Assembly (NCBI GenBank): GCA_020845635.1
Contig: JADLFI010000030.1
Coordinates: forward strand, 1-54,677
Direction of reading: 5' to 3'
DNA: 54,677 bases
DNA from: Bacteroidia bacterium
GTDB taxonomy: Bacteria; Bacteroidota; Bacteroidia; UBA4408
Position numbers and translations under genes: made by a program. Positions within the stretch are counted from its first letter, which is position 1. Every line of letters starts with the position of its first letter. Positions 27,854-37,985 of this stretch are shown piece by piece. A model generated the notes under the pieces. It made no database searches, was not told the origin of the DNA, and was given only the letters and a program-made list of their open reading frames with translations.

Positions 27854-28459
27854 TTACTTAGCCGCTTTAAATCTTCTGTTTACTTCGTTCCAGTTTACCA
27901 CATTCCAAAAGGCATTAACATAATCGGGTCTTCTGTTTTGGTAGTTTAAATAATAAGCATGTTCCCAAACATCAATACCTAATATTGGTGTGCCTTTTAC
28001 CTCGGCAATATCCATTAGGGGATTGTCTTGATTAGGTGTGGAAGTAATAGTTAACTTACCGTTATGTACTATTACCCAAGCCCAACCCGAACCAAAACGC
28101 GTTCCGGCAGCTTTATTAAACTCTTCTTTCATTTTATCGAACGAGCCAAAAGAAGCATTAATGGCATCAACTATCTCTCCGTTAGGGTTTCCTCCTGCTC
28201 CGGGAGCCATAACAGTCCAAAACAAAGAGTGATTATAATGACCTCCTCCGTTGTTTCTTACTGCCATAGGATATTTTGAAACATTGGCACAAATTTCTTC
28301 AATACTTAATTTTTCGGCATCTGTACCGCTTATGGCTGTGTTTAGATTATTGATATAAGCCTGATGATGTTTAGTATGGTGTATTTCCATAGTTCTTGCA
28401 TCAATGTGTGGCTCTAATGCGTTATACGCATAGGCTAATTTAGGTAACTCAAATGACAT
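27854..28459 (-). CDS. sodA: Superoxide dismutase, Mn/Fe family
   Basis: A 201-residue cytosolic SOD. Metal ligands H27, H77, D163 and H167 are present (the last two in [11 protein letters not shown]). The active-site glutamine is in the C-terminal domain (PNQD, Q144), which points to a manganese or cambialistic enzyme rather than iron-only. It dismutates superoxide and fits an oxygen-exposed lifestyle. It is monocistronic, with its own TATCTTTG box and a strong terminator. Confidence 0.95.
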   Translation of the reverse strand: MSFELPKLAYAYNALEPHIDARTMEIHHTKHHQAYINNLNTAISGTDAEKLSIEEICANVSKYPMAVRNNGGGHYNHSLFWTVMAPGAGGNPNGEIVDAINASFGSFDKMKEEFNKAAGTRFGSGWAWVIVHNGKLTITSTPNQDNPLMDIAEVKGTPILGIDVWEHAYYLNYQNRRPDYVNAFWNVVNWNEVNRRFKAAK

Positions 28460-28499
28460 AATACTTAATTTAAAAGATTAATATTAATAATTTATAACT

Positions 28500-28507
28500 C
28501 AAAGATA
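28500..28507 (-). promoter_or_regulatory. Sigma-A -7 box (TATCTTTG) for sodA
   Basis: The minus strand reads TATCTTTG, a full TAnnTTTG match 40 nt before the sodA ATG. The -33 element is not clear. Confidence 0.5.
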
Positions 28508-28548
28508 ATAGATTTATTGGGCTTTGTGCTTATAAAGTGTGTTAATTG

Positions 28549-29793
28549 TTATTTTCTGCGAAGCAGCGCCATGTAAAAACCATCAGAATTGAATTGCACA
28601 GGATCATATCTTTTTTCTCCTTCAAATTCCCATTCATTTCCATTTCTTTCTATAAACCAGGCTATTTGTTCTTCGCCTTCCATAGGTAAAATACTGCATG
28701 TGGCATAAAGCAGTTTGCCTCCGGGTTTTACACAAGGAGCAAAACGCTCTAATAGCTCTCTTTGCTGTTGTATCAGATTTTTGATGTCCTCTGCCTGTAA
28801 TTTCCATTTGGCATCAGGATTTCTGCGTAATACTCCTAAGCCCGAACAGGGAAGGTCAAGCAATACACGGTCGGCACTTGCAGTTAATCTTTTAATGGTT
28901 TTAGAGCTTTCAATTTCTTTGGTTTCAATAATTGAAACTCCGGCTCTGCGCGCTCTTTTGCGAAGTTCTTCCAATTTATATGCTTTGTTTTCCATGGCTA
29001 TTAACCGGCCTTTATTTTTCATGATTGCTGCTATATGCAAGCTTTTGCCACCGGTGCCGGCACAGGCATCAATTACGCGCATGCCGGGCTTTACTTGTAA
29101 AAAATCTGACACCATTTGCGAAGCAGCATCTTGCACCTCAAATAATCCTTCTTTAAACTCGGTCAGTCTGAAAACGTTTCGCCTATACTTTAACTCAACG
29201 GCCAACGGACTCCATGTTAAAGTATGAGACTCAATTTGATGCTCTTCTAATATTTGCATAAGTTTTTGTGGGGTAGTTTTTAAAGAATTAGCCCGTAAAA
29301 CCATACTTGGTTCCTGATTTAAGGATACCGCCATTTTATTCCAGTAAGCTCCCAATTGCTCTTTACATAAACTATCTAACCAGTCGGGATACGATTGGCT
29401 AATTTTGCTTATCTTTTTATATTTAATTAAACGCTGCTCTATAGTATCGGTATTAATTTCCTTAAATGCTGCAAGAGCCGGCAGTTCCTTATCGCTAAAA
29501 ACAAACCAAGTTGCATATACTTTATAAAAATCGCTGTCTTTATACGCTTTTTCAACACCTGCCGCAGTTACCAACAACCTCCAATAGCGAATCATGCTGC
29601 TTGATGTTTCGTATATGTAGGTGCGATACCTTACATTCCACTTTTTGTTGGCTTTCATCACTTTCTCAATAGCCTTGTCCAAGTTAGTTCCATTTACTAT
29701 AACATCATTAATGACAACCGAAATGTTTTTTGAGAGTGATTTATAGTCTAATACTATTTTCCTTTTCCCTTTACTCTGTGCAGATAATTTCAT
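28549..29793 (-). CDS. RsmB/NOP-family RNA m5C methyltransferase
   Basis: A 414-residue RNA cytosine-C5 methyltransferase. An N-terminal NusB-like/targeting region (1-150) precedes the Rossmann core with the SAM motif DACAGTGGKSLHIA. The catalytic cysteines lie in DLPCSGLGVLRRNPD and YATCSILPMEGEEQ. The likely target is 16S rRNA (RsmB/RsmF type), but the exact base is not predictable. It is a single leftward gene. The far N terminus is basic. Confidence 0.88.
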   Translation of the reverse strand: MKLSAQSKGKRKIVLDYKSLSKNISVVINDVIVNGTNLDKAIEKVMKANKKWNVRYRTYIYETSSSMIRYWRLLVTAAGVEKAYKDSDFYKVYATWFVFSDKELPALAAFKEINTDTIEQRLIKYKKISKISQSYPDWLDSLCKEQLGAYWNKMAVSLNQEPSMVLRANSLKTTPQKLMQILEEHQIESHTLTWSPLAVELKYRRNVFRLTEFKEGLFEVQDAASQMVSDFLQVKPGMRVIDACAGTGGKSLHIAAIMKNKGRLIAMENKAYKLEELRKRARRAGVSIIETKEIESSKTIKRLTASADRVLLDLPCSGLGVLRRNPDAKWKLQAEDIKNLIQQQRELLERFAPCVKPGGKLLYATCSILPMEGEEQIAWFIERNGNEWEFEGEKRYDPVQFNSDGFYMALLRRK

Positions 29794-29950
29794 GCTTATA
29801 AATTAAGACACAAAGGTAATAATAAGCCATGATAATAAAGTATAAGGAGCCGAATTACTATAGAAAATAATTTTCAAATGCAGTAATATTACTGCTATCT
29901 TTTGATGTCATTGATAAATTATAGATAACAGATAAAATATTGTTCAAAGT

Positions 29951-30151
29951 ATGAACCCCAAAATACAATTACACGCAAAAGTGAATTTTACAACATTGAA
30001 ATACATCATAACTATAAGTAGCTTTTTAAGACGTAGTATAATAAATTATTATGGTGCGAACTCAATTAGTATTTCTTATTTCGATATAATTTCTACAGAA
30101 ATAATTTTGGAGGCTACATTAAATCATTTAACTCATCATTTCTTAAAATAA
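29951..30151 (+). CDS. Small hypothetical protein, doubtful
   Basis: A 66-codon frame with an ATG start, no overlap with any other gene, and a basic, Ile/Ser/Tyr-rich product without signal peptide or recognisable motif. A TATCTTTTG stretch about 55 nt upstream is close to, but not exactly, a -7 box. Composition is what AT-rich spacer would give by chance, so this is kept only as a possibility. Confidence 0.25.
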   Translation: MNPKIQLHAKVNFTTLKYIITISSFLRRSIINYYGANSISISYFDIISTEIILEATLNHLTHHFLK

Positions 30152-30244
30152 TGATTAACCTACTAATAGTTGGTTACTTTATTTGTTCATCATGATGGTA
30201 AACACCAAGCTAGAAAATTAGTATTGTATAACCTGTGGTGCAAC

Positions 30245-30277
30245 AAAAAAGGGATTACACGTTGTGAAATCCCTTTT
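30245..30277 (-). terminator. Terminator after the CAT tRNA
   Basis: A 10-bp stem AAAAGGGATT / AATCCCTTTT with a loop of about 11 nt. Read leftward it ends in six U, four bases past the tRNA 3' end. Confidence 0.8.
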
Positions 30278-30281
30278 GTAG

Positions 30282-30355
30282 TGGGCCCACTTGGAATCGA
30301 ACCAAGCACCTACTGATTATGAGTCAGTTGCTCTAACCGAATGAGCTATAGGCCC
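30282..30355 (-). tRNA. tRNA with CAT anticodon (elongator Met or Ile2)
   Basis: A 74-nt cloverleaf read leftward. The acceptor GGGCCTA pairs with TGGGCCC and the discriminator is A. The anticodon stem ACTGA/TCAGT encloses the loop CTCATAA (anticodon at 30319-30321), and the T arm is CTTGG/CCAAG. CCA is not encoded. It lacks initiator features, so it is either elongator tRNA-Met or the lysidine-modified tRNA-Ile2 that reads AUA. The GGG-start acceptor makes Ile2 plausible but sequence inspection does not settle it. Confidence 0.92.
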
Positions 30356-30432
30356 TTTTGCAACTTTTAATGAATATTTCAACTAAAAGCGGTCGCAAAA
30401 TTATACATTTACAACCATTTTCAAAATAAAAT

Positions 30433-31080
30433 ATGCAACATATTTTTTCAAAGCTTAAAAATAAAGAATTTGAAGCCCTCATTTTCGACTTTGGAGCAGT
30501 TATTATAAATATTGACTACAACCTGACTAAATCAGTATTTGAGAAGTATGGAATAGAAAATTTTGACCTTTTGTTTTCAAAGGCAAAACAGAATAATTTA
30601 TTCGATAATTTTGAGAAAGGTTTAATTTCCAATGATAAATTTAGAACAGAACTCAGAAAAATTACACAAACCAATATTTCTGATTTTAAAATTGACAGAG
30701 CATGGAATAGCATGATTCTTGACCTCCCTAAAGAAAGACTCAAGCTACTGGAAAAATTAAAAAGAGACTTCCCTTTGTTCTTATTGAGCAACACTAACAG
30801 AATTCACGAAAAGGCTTTTACAACATATATAGAACGAATCTATGGCTGGAACAATTTCTCCAACCTGTTTCAAAAAATATATTTTAGCCATCATATACAC
30901 ATGCGTAAACCTGATTCAGAAATTTTTGAATTATTATTAAACGAAAATAATCTTCGTCCCGAACATACTCTGTTTATTGACGACTCGCCTCAACATATTG
31001 AGGGAGCACAAAAAGTGGGTTTAGTGACTATTCACAAAACCGACAACTTGGATATATGCGATTTATTTTCAATCAAATAA
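30433..31080 (+). CDS. HAD-superfamily phosphatase (subfamily IA, YihX-like)
   Basis: A 215-residue HAD hydrolase. Motif I is IFDFGAV with nucleophile D19 and glycine in place of the second Asp, as in the YihX/'FDLGNV' group. Motif II is LLSNTNR, the motif III lysine is in RKPDSEIF, and motif IV is LFIDDSPQHIEGA. It is probably a small-molecule sugar or nucleotide phosphatase; the substrate is unknown. It stands alone, 77 nt from the tRNA on the opposite strand. Confidence 0.85.
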   Translation: MQHIFSKLKNKEFEALIFDFGAVIINIDYNLTKSVFEKYGIENFDLLFSKAKQNNLFDNFEKGLISNDKFRTELRKITQTNISDFKIDRAWNSMILDLPKERLKLLEKLKRDFPLFLLSNTNRIHEKAFTTYIERIYGWNNFSNLFQKIYFSHHIHMRKPDSEIFELLLNENNLRPEHTLFIDDSPQHIEGAQKVGLVTIHKTDNLDICDLFSIK

Positions 31081-31201
31081 CTTAATATATACAAGTATTA
31101 AAATTATTGTTTAGGCTACTATACATTAAGGCTAAATCATCAATTATCTTTTTATCATTATGGGCAAAGCTATTATCTTTATGCCCTGAAAAAATTAAAT
31201 T

Positions 31202-32749
31202 ATGAACAGGAGAGTAAGGTTAAGATTTGCCCCAAGCCCCACAGGGCCTCTGCATATAGGTGGTGTACGCACTGCTTTGTATAGTTATTTGTTTGCTAAA
31301 AAACACGGTGGTGATTTTTTATTACGTATTGAAGACACTGACCAAACCCGTTTTGTTCCGGGAGCAGAAGAATATATTATTGAATCTCTTAACTGGTGTG
31401 GTATTAAGATAGATGAAGGAGTAGGTGTAGGTGGCCCTTTTGCCCCCTATCGTCAAAGCGAAAGAAAAGAAAGTGGTATTTATGCAAAATATGCAAAACA
31501 ATTAGTTGACAAGGGCTATGCATATTATGCTTTTGATACATCTGAGGAATTGGAAACAGCACGTAAAAATGCTGAAAGTAGAGGAACTTCGTTTTCATAT
31601 AATGCACAAACCCGCAACAGTTTAAAAAACTCATTGAGCTTACCCGAATCGGAAGTTAAGCAATGTTTAGCTCAACAAAACTACGTTATTCGTTTAAAAG
31701 TTAATCCTGATGAAGAGATTGTTCTTAATGATTTAATCAGAAACGAAGTAAAGTTTAACTCAAACATTGTTGACGATAAAGTATTACTGAAATCAGACGG
31801 AATGCCTACCTATCATTTGGCACATATTGTTGATGATTATCTTATGCAGATTAGTCATGCTGTAAGGGGCGAAGAATGGTTGCCCAGTGCTCCTGCACAT
31901 ATTTTAATTTACCGGTATTTAGGTTGGGAAAATGAGATGCCCCAATATGGTCATTTACCATTGTTGCTGAAACCCGATGGGAATGGCAAATTAAGCAAGC
32001 GCGATGGAGATAGATTAGGGTTTCCGGTTTTTCCGCTAGAGTGGAAAGATCCTAACAGTGGTGAGATATCAAGTGGTTATCGCGAAAAAGGATACGAAGC
32101 TCAGGCTTTTGTAAATATGCTGGCACTGTTGGGATGGAATCCGGGCACCGAACGCGAAATTTTTAGTATGGAAGAGTTATGCCATGAATTTTCTTTCTCT
32201 CACGTACATAAGGCCGGAGCCAAATTTAATCCCGAAAAGGCAATTTGGTTTAATACCCAGTATGTACAAAAAAGTAGTGATGATTATTTGGTCGGCAAAC
32301 TAAAAGAACAACTGATGAGTGTATTAAACCTTAGCGAGCAGGACAAAAGATTGAGTGTTGATTATTTAACTCCGGCCGTACATCTTATTAAACCGAGAAT
32401 TCACTTTGCCAAAGAGCTTTACAGCACAGCCCCCTATTTATTTGAATCTCCTGAAAATTATGATTTAAAAATTATTGAGAAGCGTTGGAAACCTGAATTA
32501 GAAGGCTTTTTCAATCAATTAACAAAAGATTTTGATCAAATAAATAACTTTGAATCTGCGGTTGTAGAAGAACAATTTAAACAAAGTGCTGTTGCAGCAG
32601 GTATAAAGCCGGGCGATGTGTTGCAGCTATTACGGTTAATGCTTAGTGGCGTAGGAAGTGGAGTTGACTTATTCGGAATGATTGCTCTATTGGGAAAAAA
32701 GGAAGTACAAGAGCGCATAGAAAAAGCGCTTAAAAAAATTACAAACTAA
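31202..32749 (+). CDS. gltX: Glutamyl-tRNA synthetase
   Basis: A 515-residue class I synthetase. The HIGH-type motif is in FAPSPTGPLHIGG (H18-I-G) and the KMSKS-type motif is KLSKRDG. ADTD-like RIEDTDQTRFVPGAEEYI and GEEWLPSAPAHILIYRYLGW are typical of GluRS, and the C-terminal helical anticodon-binding domain covers about 380-515. It charges tRNA-Glu. It is followed by glnS after 17 nt in the same direction. Confidence 0.96.
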   Translation: MNRRVRLRFAPSPTGPLHIGGVRTALYSYLFAKKHGGDFLLRIEDTDQTRFVPGAEEYIIESLNWCGIKIDEGVGVGGPFAPYRQSERKESGIYAKYAKQLVDKGYAYYAFDTSEELETARKNAESRGTSFSYNAQTRNSLKNSLSLPESEVKQCLAQQNYVIRLKVNPDEEIVLNDLIRNEVKFNSNIVDDKVLLKSDGMPTYHLAHIVDDYLMQISHAVRGEEWLPSAPAHILIYRYLGWENEMPQYGHLPLLLKPDGNGKLSKRDGDRLGFPVFPLEWKDPNSGEISSGYREKGYEAQAFVNMLALLGWNPGTEREIFSMEELCHEFSFSHVHKAGAKFNPEKAIWFNTQYVQKSSDDYLVGKLKEQLMSVLNLSEQDKRLSVDYLTPAVHLIKPRIHFAKELYSTAPYLFESPENYDLKIIEKRWKPELEGFFNQLTKDFDQINNFESAVVEEQFKQSAVAAGIKPGDVLQLLRLMLSGVGSGVDLFGMIALLGKKEVQERIEKALKKITN

Positions 32750-32766
32750 TACTAAATTAACATTAC

Positions 32767-34419
32767 ATGAGCGCTGAAAAAGGGCATAATTTTTTAGAAG
32801 AAATTATAGAAAAAGAAATAAATGAAGGGAAATTTCCTAACGGAATTATTACCCGCTTTCCTCCTGAACCTAATGGTTATTTGCATATAGGGCATGCCAA
32901 ATCAATTTGTTTGAATTTTGGACTAGCACAAACCTATGGTGGAAAAACTAATTTACGTTTTGATGATACCAACCCCACTACCGAAGACACGGAATATGTT
33001 GAAAGCATTAAAGAAGATATAAAATGGCTGGGATTTGAGTGGAGCAAAGAATTATATTCATCTGACTATTTTGAAACCCTTTATGAATATGCTGTAAAGC
33101 TAATAAAAAAAGGAAAAGCTTATGTTGATGATTTGAGTGCAGAAGAAATAGCTCGATTAAAAGGAACACCAACCGAAGCCGGAAAACCAAGTCCTTTCCG
33201 CGATCGCAGCGTTGAAGAAAATTTAGACTTGTTTATGCGCATGCGTAATGCTGAATTTGCCGAAGGCGAAAAAGTATTACGTGCAAAAATTGATATGGCA
33301 TCGCCAAACATGCACCTTCGCGACCCCCTAATGTATCGTATTAAACACGCTTCGCATCACCGTACAGGCAATAAGTGGTGTATATACCCTATGTACGATT
33401 TTGCACACGGACAAAGCGATTCTATTGAAAATATTACCCACTCCATTTGTACTTTAGAGTTTGAGGTGCACCGTCCACTATACGAGTGGTTTATCAAAGA
33501 GTTGGAAATATATCCAAGCCGTCAGTTTGAATTTGCTCGCTTAAATTTAAACTACACGGTAATGAGCAAACGCAAGTTATTGCAGTTGGTAAACGAAAAG
33601 CATGTCAACGGATGGGACGACCCTCGTATGCCTACTATTAGTGGATTACGCAGAAGAGGTTTTACCCCAGCTAGTATTCGGTTTTTTTGTGATAAAATAG
33701 GCGTGGCTCGCAGAGAAAATATTATTGATTTTGGTTTATTAGAATTTTGTGTTCGTGAAGATTTGAACAAAACAGCCGATAGAGCAATGGTGGTTGAAGA
33801 TCCTGTTAAATTAATCATCAATAATTACCCCGAAGACAAAGTAGAAATGATGTCCGGGGAAATTCATCCTGAAGAAGAAAATAGTCCGGTACGCATGATT
33901 CCGTTTAGTCGTGAGATATTGATAGAGCGTGAAGACTTTATGGAGAATCCTCCAAAAAAATATTTTCGCCTTTCTCCGGGAGCTATGGTACGTTTAAAAC
34001 ATGCCTTTATTGTAAAATGCACCGGTTTTGATAAAGATAATCAGGGTAATATTACCAAGATTTATGGCGACTATTTTCCTGAAAGCCGAAGTGGACAAGA
34101 CAAGAGCGGCTTGAATGCTAAAGGTGTATTGCATTGGGTCAGTGCGGCTCATGCAGTACCTGTGGAGCTAAGACTATACGATCGTTTATTTAAAGTTGAA
34201 AATCCCAACAGTGGCGATGAAGATTTCAAAACATATTTAAATCCTGAAAGTTTAAAAATAAAGCAAGGTTTTGCTGAACCCGAACTCGTTAAAGCAAACT
34301 TAAACAACCGCTATCAATTTTTACGTAAAGGTTATTTTTGTTTAGATAAAGATAGTAGCCCTGATAAATTAATTTTTAACCGTACGGTAACTCTAAAAGA
34401 TAGCTGGAAAAAAGATTAA
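32767..34419 (+). CDS. glnS: Glutaminyl-tRNA synthetase
   Basis: A 550-residue class I Gln[18 protein letters not shown] carries HIGH at 40-43. LRFDDTNP and the KMSKS-type [11 protein letters not shown] are present, and the two C-terminal beta-barrels for anticodon binding (about 340-550, ending VTLKDSWKK) are complete. It allows direct charging of tRNA-Gln, so Gln-tRNA does not depend on GatCAB. Directly after gltX, it pairs the two homologous synthetases in one apparent operon. Confidence 0.96.
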   Translation: MSAEKGHNFLEEIIEKEINEGKFPNGIITRFPPEPNGYLHIGHAKSICLNFGLAQTYGGKTNLRFDDTNPTTEDTEYVESIKEDIKWLGFEWSKELYSSDYFETLYEYAVKLIKKGKAYVDDLSAEEIARLKGTPTEAGKPSPFRDRSVEENLDLFMRMRNAEFAEGEKVLRAKIDMASPNMHLRDPLMYRIKHASHHRTGNKWCIYPMYDFAHGQSDSIENITHSICTLEFEVHRPLYEWFIKELEIYPSRQFEFARLNLNYTVMSKRKLLQLVNEKHVNGWDDPRMPTISGLRRRGFTPASIRFFCDKIGVARRENIIDFGLLEFCVREDLNKTADRAMVVEDPVKLIINNYPEDKVEMMSGEIHPEEENSPVRMIPFSREILIEREDFMENPPKKYFRLSPGAMVRLKHAFIVKCTGFDKDNQGNITKIYGDYFPESRSGQDKSGLNAKGVLHWVSAAHAVPVELRLYDRLFKVENPNSGDEDFKTYLNPESLKIKQGFAEPELVKANLNNRYQFLRKGYFCLDKDSSPDKLIFNRTVTLKDSWKKD

Positions 34420-34429
34420 TAAAGGTTTT

Positions 34430-35485
34430 TTATGCCTTTTCTTTTCGCAAAATAAATACTATCAGTATAAAAGACAACAGTAGCAAAATACCTACCGCTT
34501 GGTGAGCCACACCAAAATAAACTAAACTATCGCCATAAGGCGAGAAGATAACTGTAAATATACCTAAAATAATTTGCAGGGTAATAAGCAATGCCGGGAG
34601 TACGCGTATTTTCTGAAAGAGCCAACTGGCCTCTATTTTAAGTGCCTTAAACACCCAAATCATAGTAAGAAAAAATAAGATATATGCCAAGCCTCTGTGT
34701 ATGAAATGTATAGTAGTAACATTGTAAAATAAATTAGTCCAAACAGGAGAATCTTTAAACATACCGTGCGGTATAATCATACTGTTAATATCGGGCCAGG
34801 TAGGCGAAAAGGCGGCTGCATGCAAACCAGCCATAAAAGCTCCATAGGTAAGCTGAATAAATAATATAACTAATATTGCCAAGCTAAACTGGCGTAATGG
34901 TTTGTTCATTATATAACTTGAGGGTTTTACCGATAACCTTAAGGCAAACCAAAAAGTATAGGCCAGAAGAACCAAGGCAGCAACAAAATGTGTTGCCAAT
35001 TGTATATGTCCTACAAACAATTTTTCGGGCACCAAGCCGCTTTTTACCATTATCCAACCTATAGCCCCTTGAATTGCACCTAAAAAGAAAAGAACAACCA
35101 TTGGAAGTATCATATCTTTCTTAAACTTTTTCTTAACCAAAAAATATACAAATCCTACAATAAATACCAACCCCATTAAACGCGCCCAGTTGCGATGCCC
35201 CCATTCCCACAAAAATATCTTCTTAAAATCGTTTAACGTAAAATCGGCATGAATATGTTGAAACTGGCTTGTGGTTTTATACTTATCAAACTCTGTTTGC
35301 CAGTCGGCTACCGATAGCGGAGGCATAAAGCCCGTTATTGGTTTCCACTCAGTAATACTTAAACCACTTTCGGTAAGGCGGGTAATTCCGCCTAAAACTA
35401 TTTGAAAAAGCAACATAAACACCCCTATATATAGCCAAATGGCAATAGGGTTATGTTTTTTTGAATTATTCTCTATTGAGGTCAT
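34430..35485 (-). CDS. ctaA: Heme A synthase (COX15/CtaA family)
   Basis: A 351-residue protein with about eight membrane helices. The family stretches GGITRLTESGLSITEWKPITG (split over the first loop), WEWGHRNWARLMG, VGHIQLATHFVAALVLL and HRGLAYILFF hold the heme-binding histidines. It oxidises heme O to heme A for aa3-type cytochrome oxidase. I chose ATG 35485. The TTG 11 codons upstream (35518) is part of a TATGTTTG promoter box. It is convergent with glnS, with only 10 nt between stops. Confidence 0.9.
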   Translation of the reverse strand: MTSIENNSKKHNPIAIWLYIGVFMLLFQIVLGGITRLTESGLSITEWKPITGFMPPLSVADWQTEFDKYKTTSQFQHIHADFTLNDFKKIFLWEWGHRNWARLMGLVFIVGFVYFLVKKKFKKDMILPMVVLFFLGAIQGAIGWIMVKSGLVPEKLFVGHIQLATHFVAALVLLAYTFWFALRLSVKPSSYIMNKPLRQFSLAILVILFIQLTYGAFMAGLHAAAFSPTWPDINSMIIPHGMFKDSPVWTNLFYNVTTIHFIHRGLAYILFFLTMIWVFKALKIEASWLFQKIRVLPALLITLQIILGIFTVIFSPYGDSLVYFGVAHQAVGILLLLSFILIVFILRKEKA

Positions 35486-35515
35486 GAAAAAGGCTAAGGT
35501 TTGTTTTTGAAAGGA

Positions 35516-35523
35516 CAAACATA
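35516..35523 (-). promoter_or_regulatory. Sigma-A -7 box (TATGTTTG) for ctaA
   Basis: The minus strand reads TATGTTTG, a full TAnnTTTG match about 30 nt before ATG 35485. It includes the TTG codon that would otherwise extend the protein. Confidence 0.5.
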
Positions 35524-35627
35524 ATAAGTTTTTATTCTTTATAAAAAATATGGCTTTGCGTAAATCACACAGTCATTGAAATATCAAAGGACTTAATCCA
35601 AATTCTGTATGTAAAATACACAATGGA

Positions 35628-36770
35628 TTAGTCGTGAAAATATTCTTTCATACGGTCAAAAAAGCTCTTCTCTCTCCCTGATGGATTAGGTTTGAAATTT
35701 TCTGACTCATTCAACTTTTCCAATGTTTTGGTTTCTTCTTTACTTAGTTTCTGAGGTATCCATACATTGATATTTACCAGCAAATCGCCTTTGTGGTGCG
35801 AGTTAAGTTCAGGCAAGCCTTTTCCTCGTAAGCGTAATACTTTTCCAGGTTGTGTTCCTGATTCTATCTTAATTTTTGCTTTTCCGTCAATGGTTGGTAC
35901 CTCAATATGAGTTCCTAAAGCAGCATCGGTAAATGATATATACTTGTCAACAAATAAATTATTGCCATCTCTTTTCAAAAACGGATGTTCACTTTCTTCA
36001 ATCAGAATAAGCAGGTCGCCCGAGACACCATTTCTTGCAGCAGCATTACCTCTACCACTCATAGATAATTGCATACCTTGTGCAACTCCTGCCGGAATGT
36101 TGATAGTTATTACCTCTTCGGCACGAACTATACCATCGCCATAGCATGTTTTACATTTATCTTTTATGATTTGCCCTTCGCCACCGCAATGAGGACAAGT
36201 GGTTGAGGTTTGCATCTGACCTAAAATGGTATTCATAATTTGTGTTACCTGCCCTGAACCATGACATGTATTACAAGTATTAAAAGCCGAGCCTCCGGCA
36301 GCACCGCTTCCAGAACAGGTACTGCAACTGACATATTTGTTTACTTTAATTTTCTTTTCAACCCCGGTGGCTATTTCCTCTAAGGTTAATTTTACTTTAA
36401 CTCTTAAATTGCTTCCTCGGTTTACTCTACGGCCACCACGACTACTGTGACCTCCAAAACCTCCCCCTCCGAATATGTCGCCAAACTGACTAAAAATATC
36501 CTCCATGTTCATCCCGCCAAAACCCGATGCGCCTCCCGCTCCGGCAGCTCCAGCAGCATGACCAAAACGATCGTATTGTGCTCGCTTTTGGGCATTACTT
36601 AATACTTCATAAGCCTCAGCAGCTTCTTTAAACTTTTCTTCGGCAACCTTATCGCCCGGGTTCTTATCCGGGTGATACTTCATGGCCATCTTACGATATG
36701 CTTTCTTTATTTCTGAGTCATCGGCTCCTTTTGATACGCCTAATATTTCGTAATAATCTCTTTTTGACAT
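35628..36770 (-). CDS. dnaJ: Chaperone DnaJ
   Basis: A 380-residue full-length (class I) DnaJ. The J domain has HPD at 33-35. A Gly/Phe/Ala-rich linker covers about 70-115. The zinc domain has four CxxCxGxG-type repeats ([32 protein letters not shown]), and a C-terminal substrate-binding domain follows. It delivers unfolded clients to DnaK, and the adjacent grpE (76 nt upstream) encodes the nucleotide exchange factor. DnaK is not in the window. Confidence 0.97.
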   Translation of the reverse strand: MSKRDYYEILGVSKGADDSEIKKAYRKMAMKYHPDKNPGDKVAEEKFKEAAEAYEVLSNAQKRAQYDRFGHAAGAAGAGGASGFGGMNMEDIFSQFGDIFGGGGFGGHSSRGGRRVNRGSNLRVKVKLTLEEIATGVEKKIKVNKYVSCSTCSGSGAAGGSAFNTCNTCHGSGQVTQIMNTILGQMQTSTTCPHCGGEGQIIKDKCKTCYGDGIVRAEEVITINIPAGVAQGMQLSMSGRGNAAARNGVSGDLLILIEESEHPFLKRDGNNLFVDKYISFTDAALGTHIEVPTIDGKAKIKIESGTQPGKVLRLRGKGLPELNSHHKGDLLVNINVWIPQKLSKEETKTLEKLNESENFKPNPSGREKSFFDRMKEYFHD

Positions 36771-36846
36771 TCATTAATAGTGTTAATTCAAACTTTGTAA
36801 AACAAAGCGCTTAATATGATTGTTGTTTAAAAAATGAATTTATATA

Positions 36847-37434
36847 TTAATTGCCTATTACAACTTTGGCAAATCTAATCACTTTTCCATTCAACATATA
36901 TCCCTTCTCTAACTCATCAACTACTTTTCCTTTCATATCTTCACTTGGGGCTGAAACGTAGGTTACAGCCTCATGAAGATCAAAATCAAACGCACTGCCT
37001 ATGCTATTCAGTGGCTCTAATCCTTTTGAGGATAAAGTATTGTTTAGTTTATTGTATATCAGTTTTACGCCATCTTTCAATGATTCAACATCGGTAGCAC
37101 TCTCCATAGCACTTAAACCCCTCTCAAAATCATCAATAATAGGCAACAAAGCCTTAAAAATATCTTCGCCTGCAGTTTTGACAAGTTCACTACGTTCTTT
37201 GGCAGTTCTTTTCCGATAATTGTCAAACTCACTTAACAAACGAATGTGCTTGTCGTTTAATTCAGCAATTTGTTCTTCCAGTAAAGCTATGGCTGAGTTA
37301 TCCTCTTGGGGTAATTCAGTATTCTTCAATTCGGCAGTCTCGCCACTTTCCTTAGAAGTAATGGTTTCACTATTTGAATCGGCTGTTGGCTCTTCGCTAA
37401 CAGGCATCTCCTTATTGTTTGTTTCCTCTGTCAT
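36847..37434 (-). CDS. grpE: Nucleotide exchange factor GrpE
   Basis: A 195-residue GrpE. The disordered acidic N terminus (1-60) is followed by a long coiled-coil (LLEEQIAELNDKHIRLLSEF, then DNYRKRTAKERSEL). The C-terminal beta domain has GLEPLNSIGSAFDFDLHEAV and ends GYMLNGKVIRFAKVVIG. It releases ADP from DnaK. Starts at 37464 or 37434 are possible. I chose 37434 because the typical MTEE-like acidic start follows it and the preceding codons are basic and AT-rich. Confidence 0.94.
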   Translation of the reverse strand: MTEETNNKEMPVSEEPTADSNSETITSKESGETAELKNTELPQEDNSAIALLEEQIAELNDKHIRLLSEFDNYRKRTAKERSELVKTAGEDIFKALLPIIDDFERGLSAMESATDVESLKDGVKLIYNKLNNTLSSKGLEPLNSIGSAFDFDLHEAVTYVSAPSEDMKGKVVDELEKGYMLNGKVIRFAKVVIGN

Positions 37435-37633
37435 TTTAAAGAATTTTTTAATTCGAGCTTTCATTATTTGTTCATATAGCTTTACAAAAGTATTGCCATT
37501 GCACAATTGCCGACAATTTGGCAGTTGATTGTTTAAAACTTGAACTTTTATAAATCCCGTTTTTCGCAGTGTTTAATGTTGCTAATTATATTACAATGTA
37601 TATCAATTAATTATACACATAATCACATATTTA

Positions 37634-37665
37634 TTTGATTTTGATAAATATTAAGTGTACTTTTG
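37634..37665 (+). promoter_or_regulatory. Sigma-A promoter of the initiator tRNA
   Basis: TTTG at 37634-37637, then 20 nt, then TACTTTTG at 37658-37665. Both boxes match the Bacteroidota -33/-7 consensus exactly. It is the best promoter in the window and lies 63 nt before the tRNA. Confidence 0.75.
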
Positions 37666-37728
37666 CAGCCGTTTTAAGGAATTATAAAATTCCAAAACTT
37701 AAGTGAAGCTGTTAGTTCATTATCATAT

Positions 37729-37801
<73 letters not shown>

Positions 37802-37806
37802 CTAAG

Positions 37807-37840
37807 AAAGAGTCGCACACACAATGCGGCTCTTTATTTT
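37807..37840 (+). terminator. Terminator of the initiator tRNA
   Basis: An 11-bp stem AAAGAGTCGCA / TGCGGCTCTTT (one G:T pair) with a 7-nt loop, followed by ATTTTTT. It begins 6 nt after the tRNA. Confidence 0.85.
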
Positions 37841-37937
37841 TTCTATCCCCTTATCATTTTTATTCTTTGACTTTCGTTTTAACATAAAAAAGAATAAAGT
37901 AGCTTGTTTATTTTCTTTTTAATCTGTTTGAAATTTT

Positions 37938-37945
37938 TACTTTTG
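37938..37945 (+). promoter_or_regulatory. Sigma-A -7 box (TACTTTTG) for the universal stress gene
   Basis: A full TAnnTTTG match 40 nt before ATG 37986. A convincing -33 TTTG at the right distance is not seen. Confidence 0.5.
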
Positions 37946-37985
37946 TAAACTTAAATAACAGCTAAATTAATAAGCCCTAATTATT

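Larger units (their letters stand above)
29794..30281. other. Gene-poor spacer upstream of the CAT tRNA
   Basis: This 488-base AT-rich spacer lies between the RNA methyltransferase gene and the tRNA. It contains one small rightward reading frame (29951-30151) of doubtful status and the tRNA terminator hairpin at 30245-30277. Nothing else is recognised. Confidence 0.5.

Noticed and set aside
29951-30151. Calling the small frame a firm gene
   Set aside because: There is no motif, no clear promoter and spacer-like composition, so it is kept only at low confidence.
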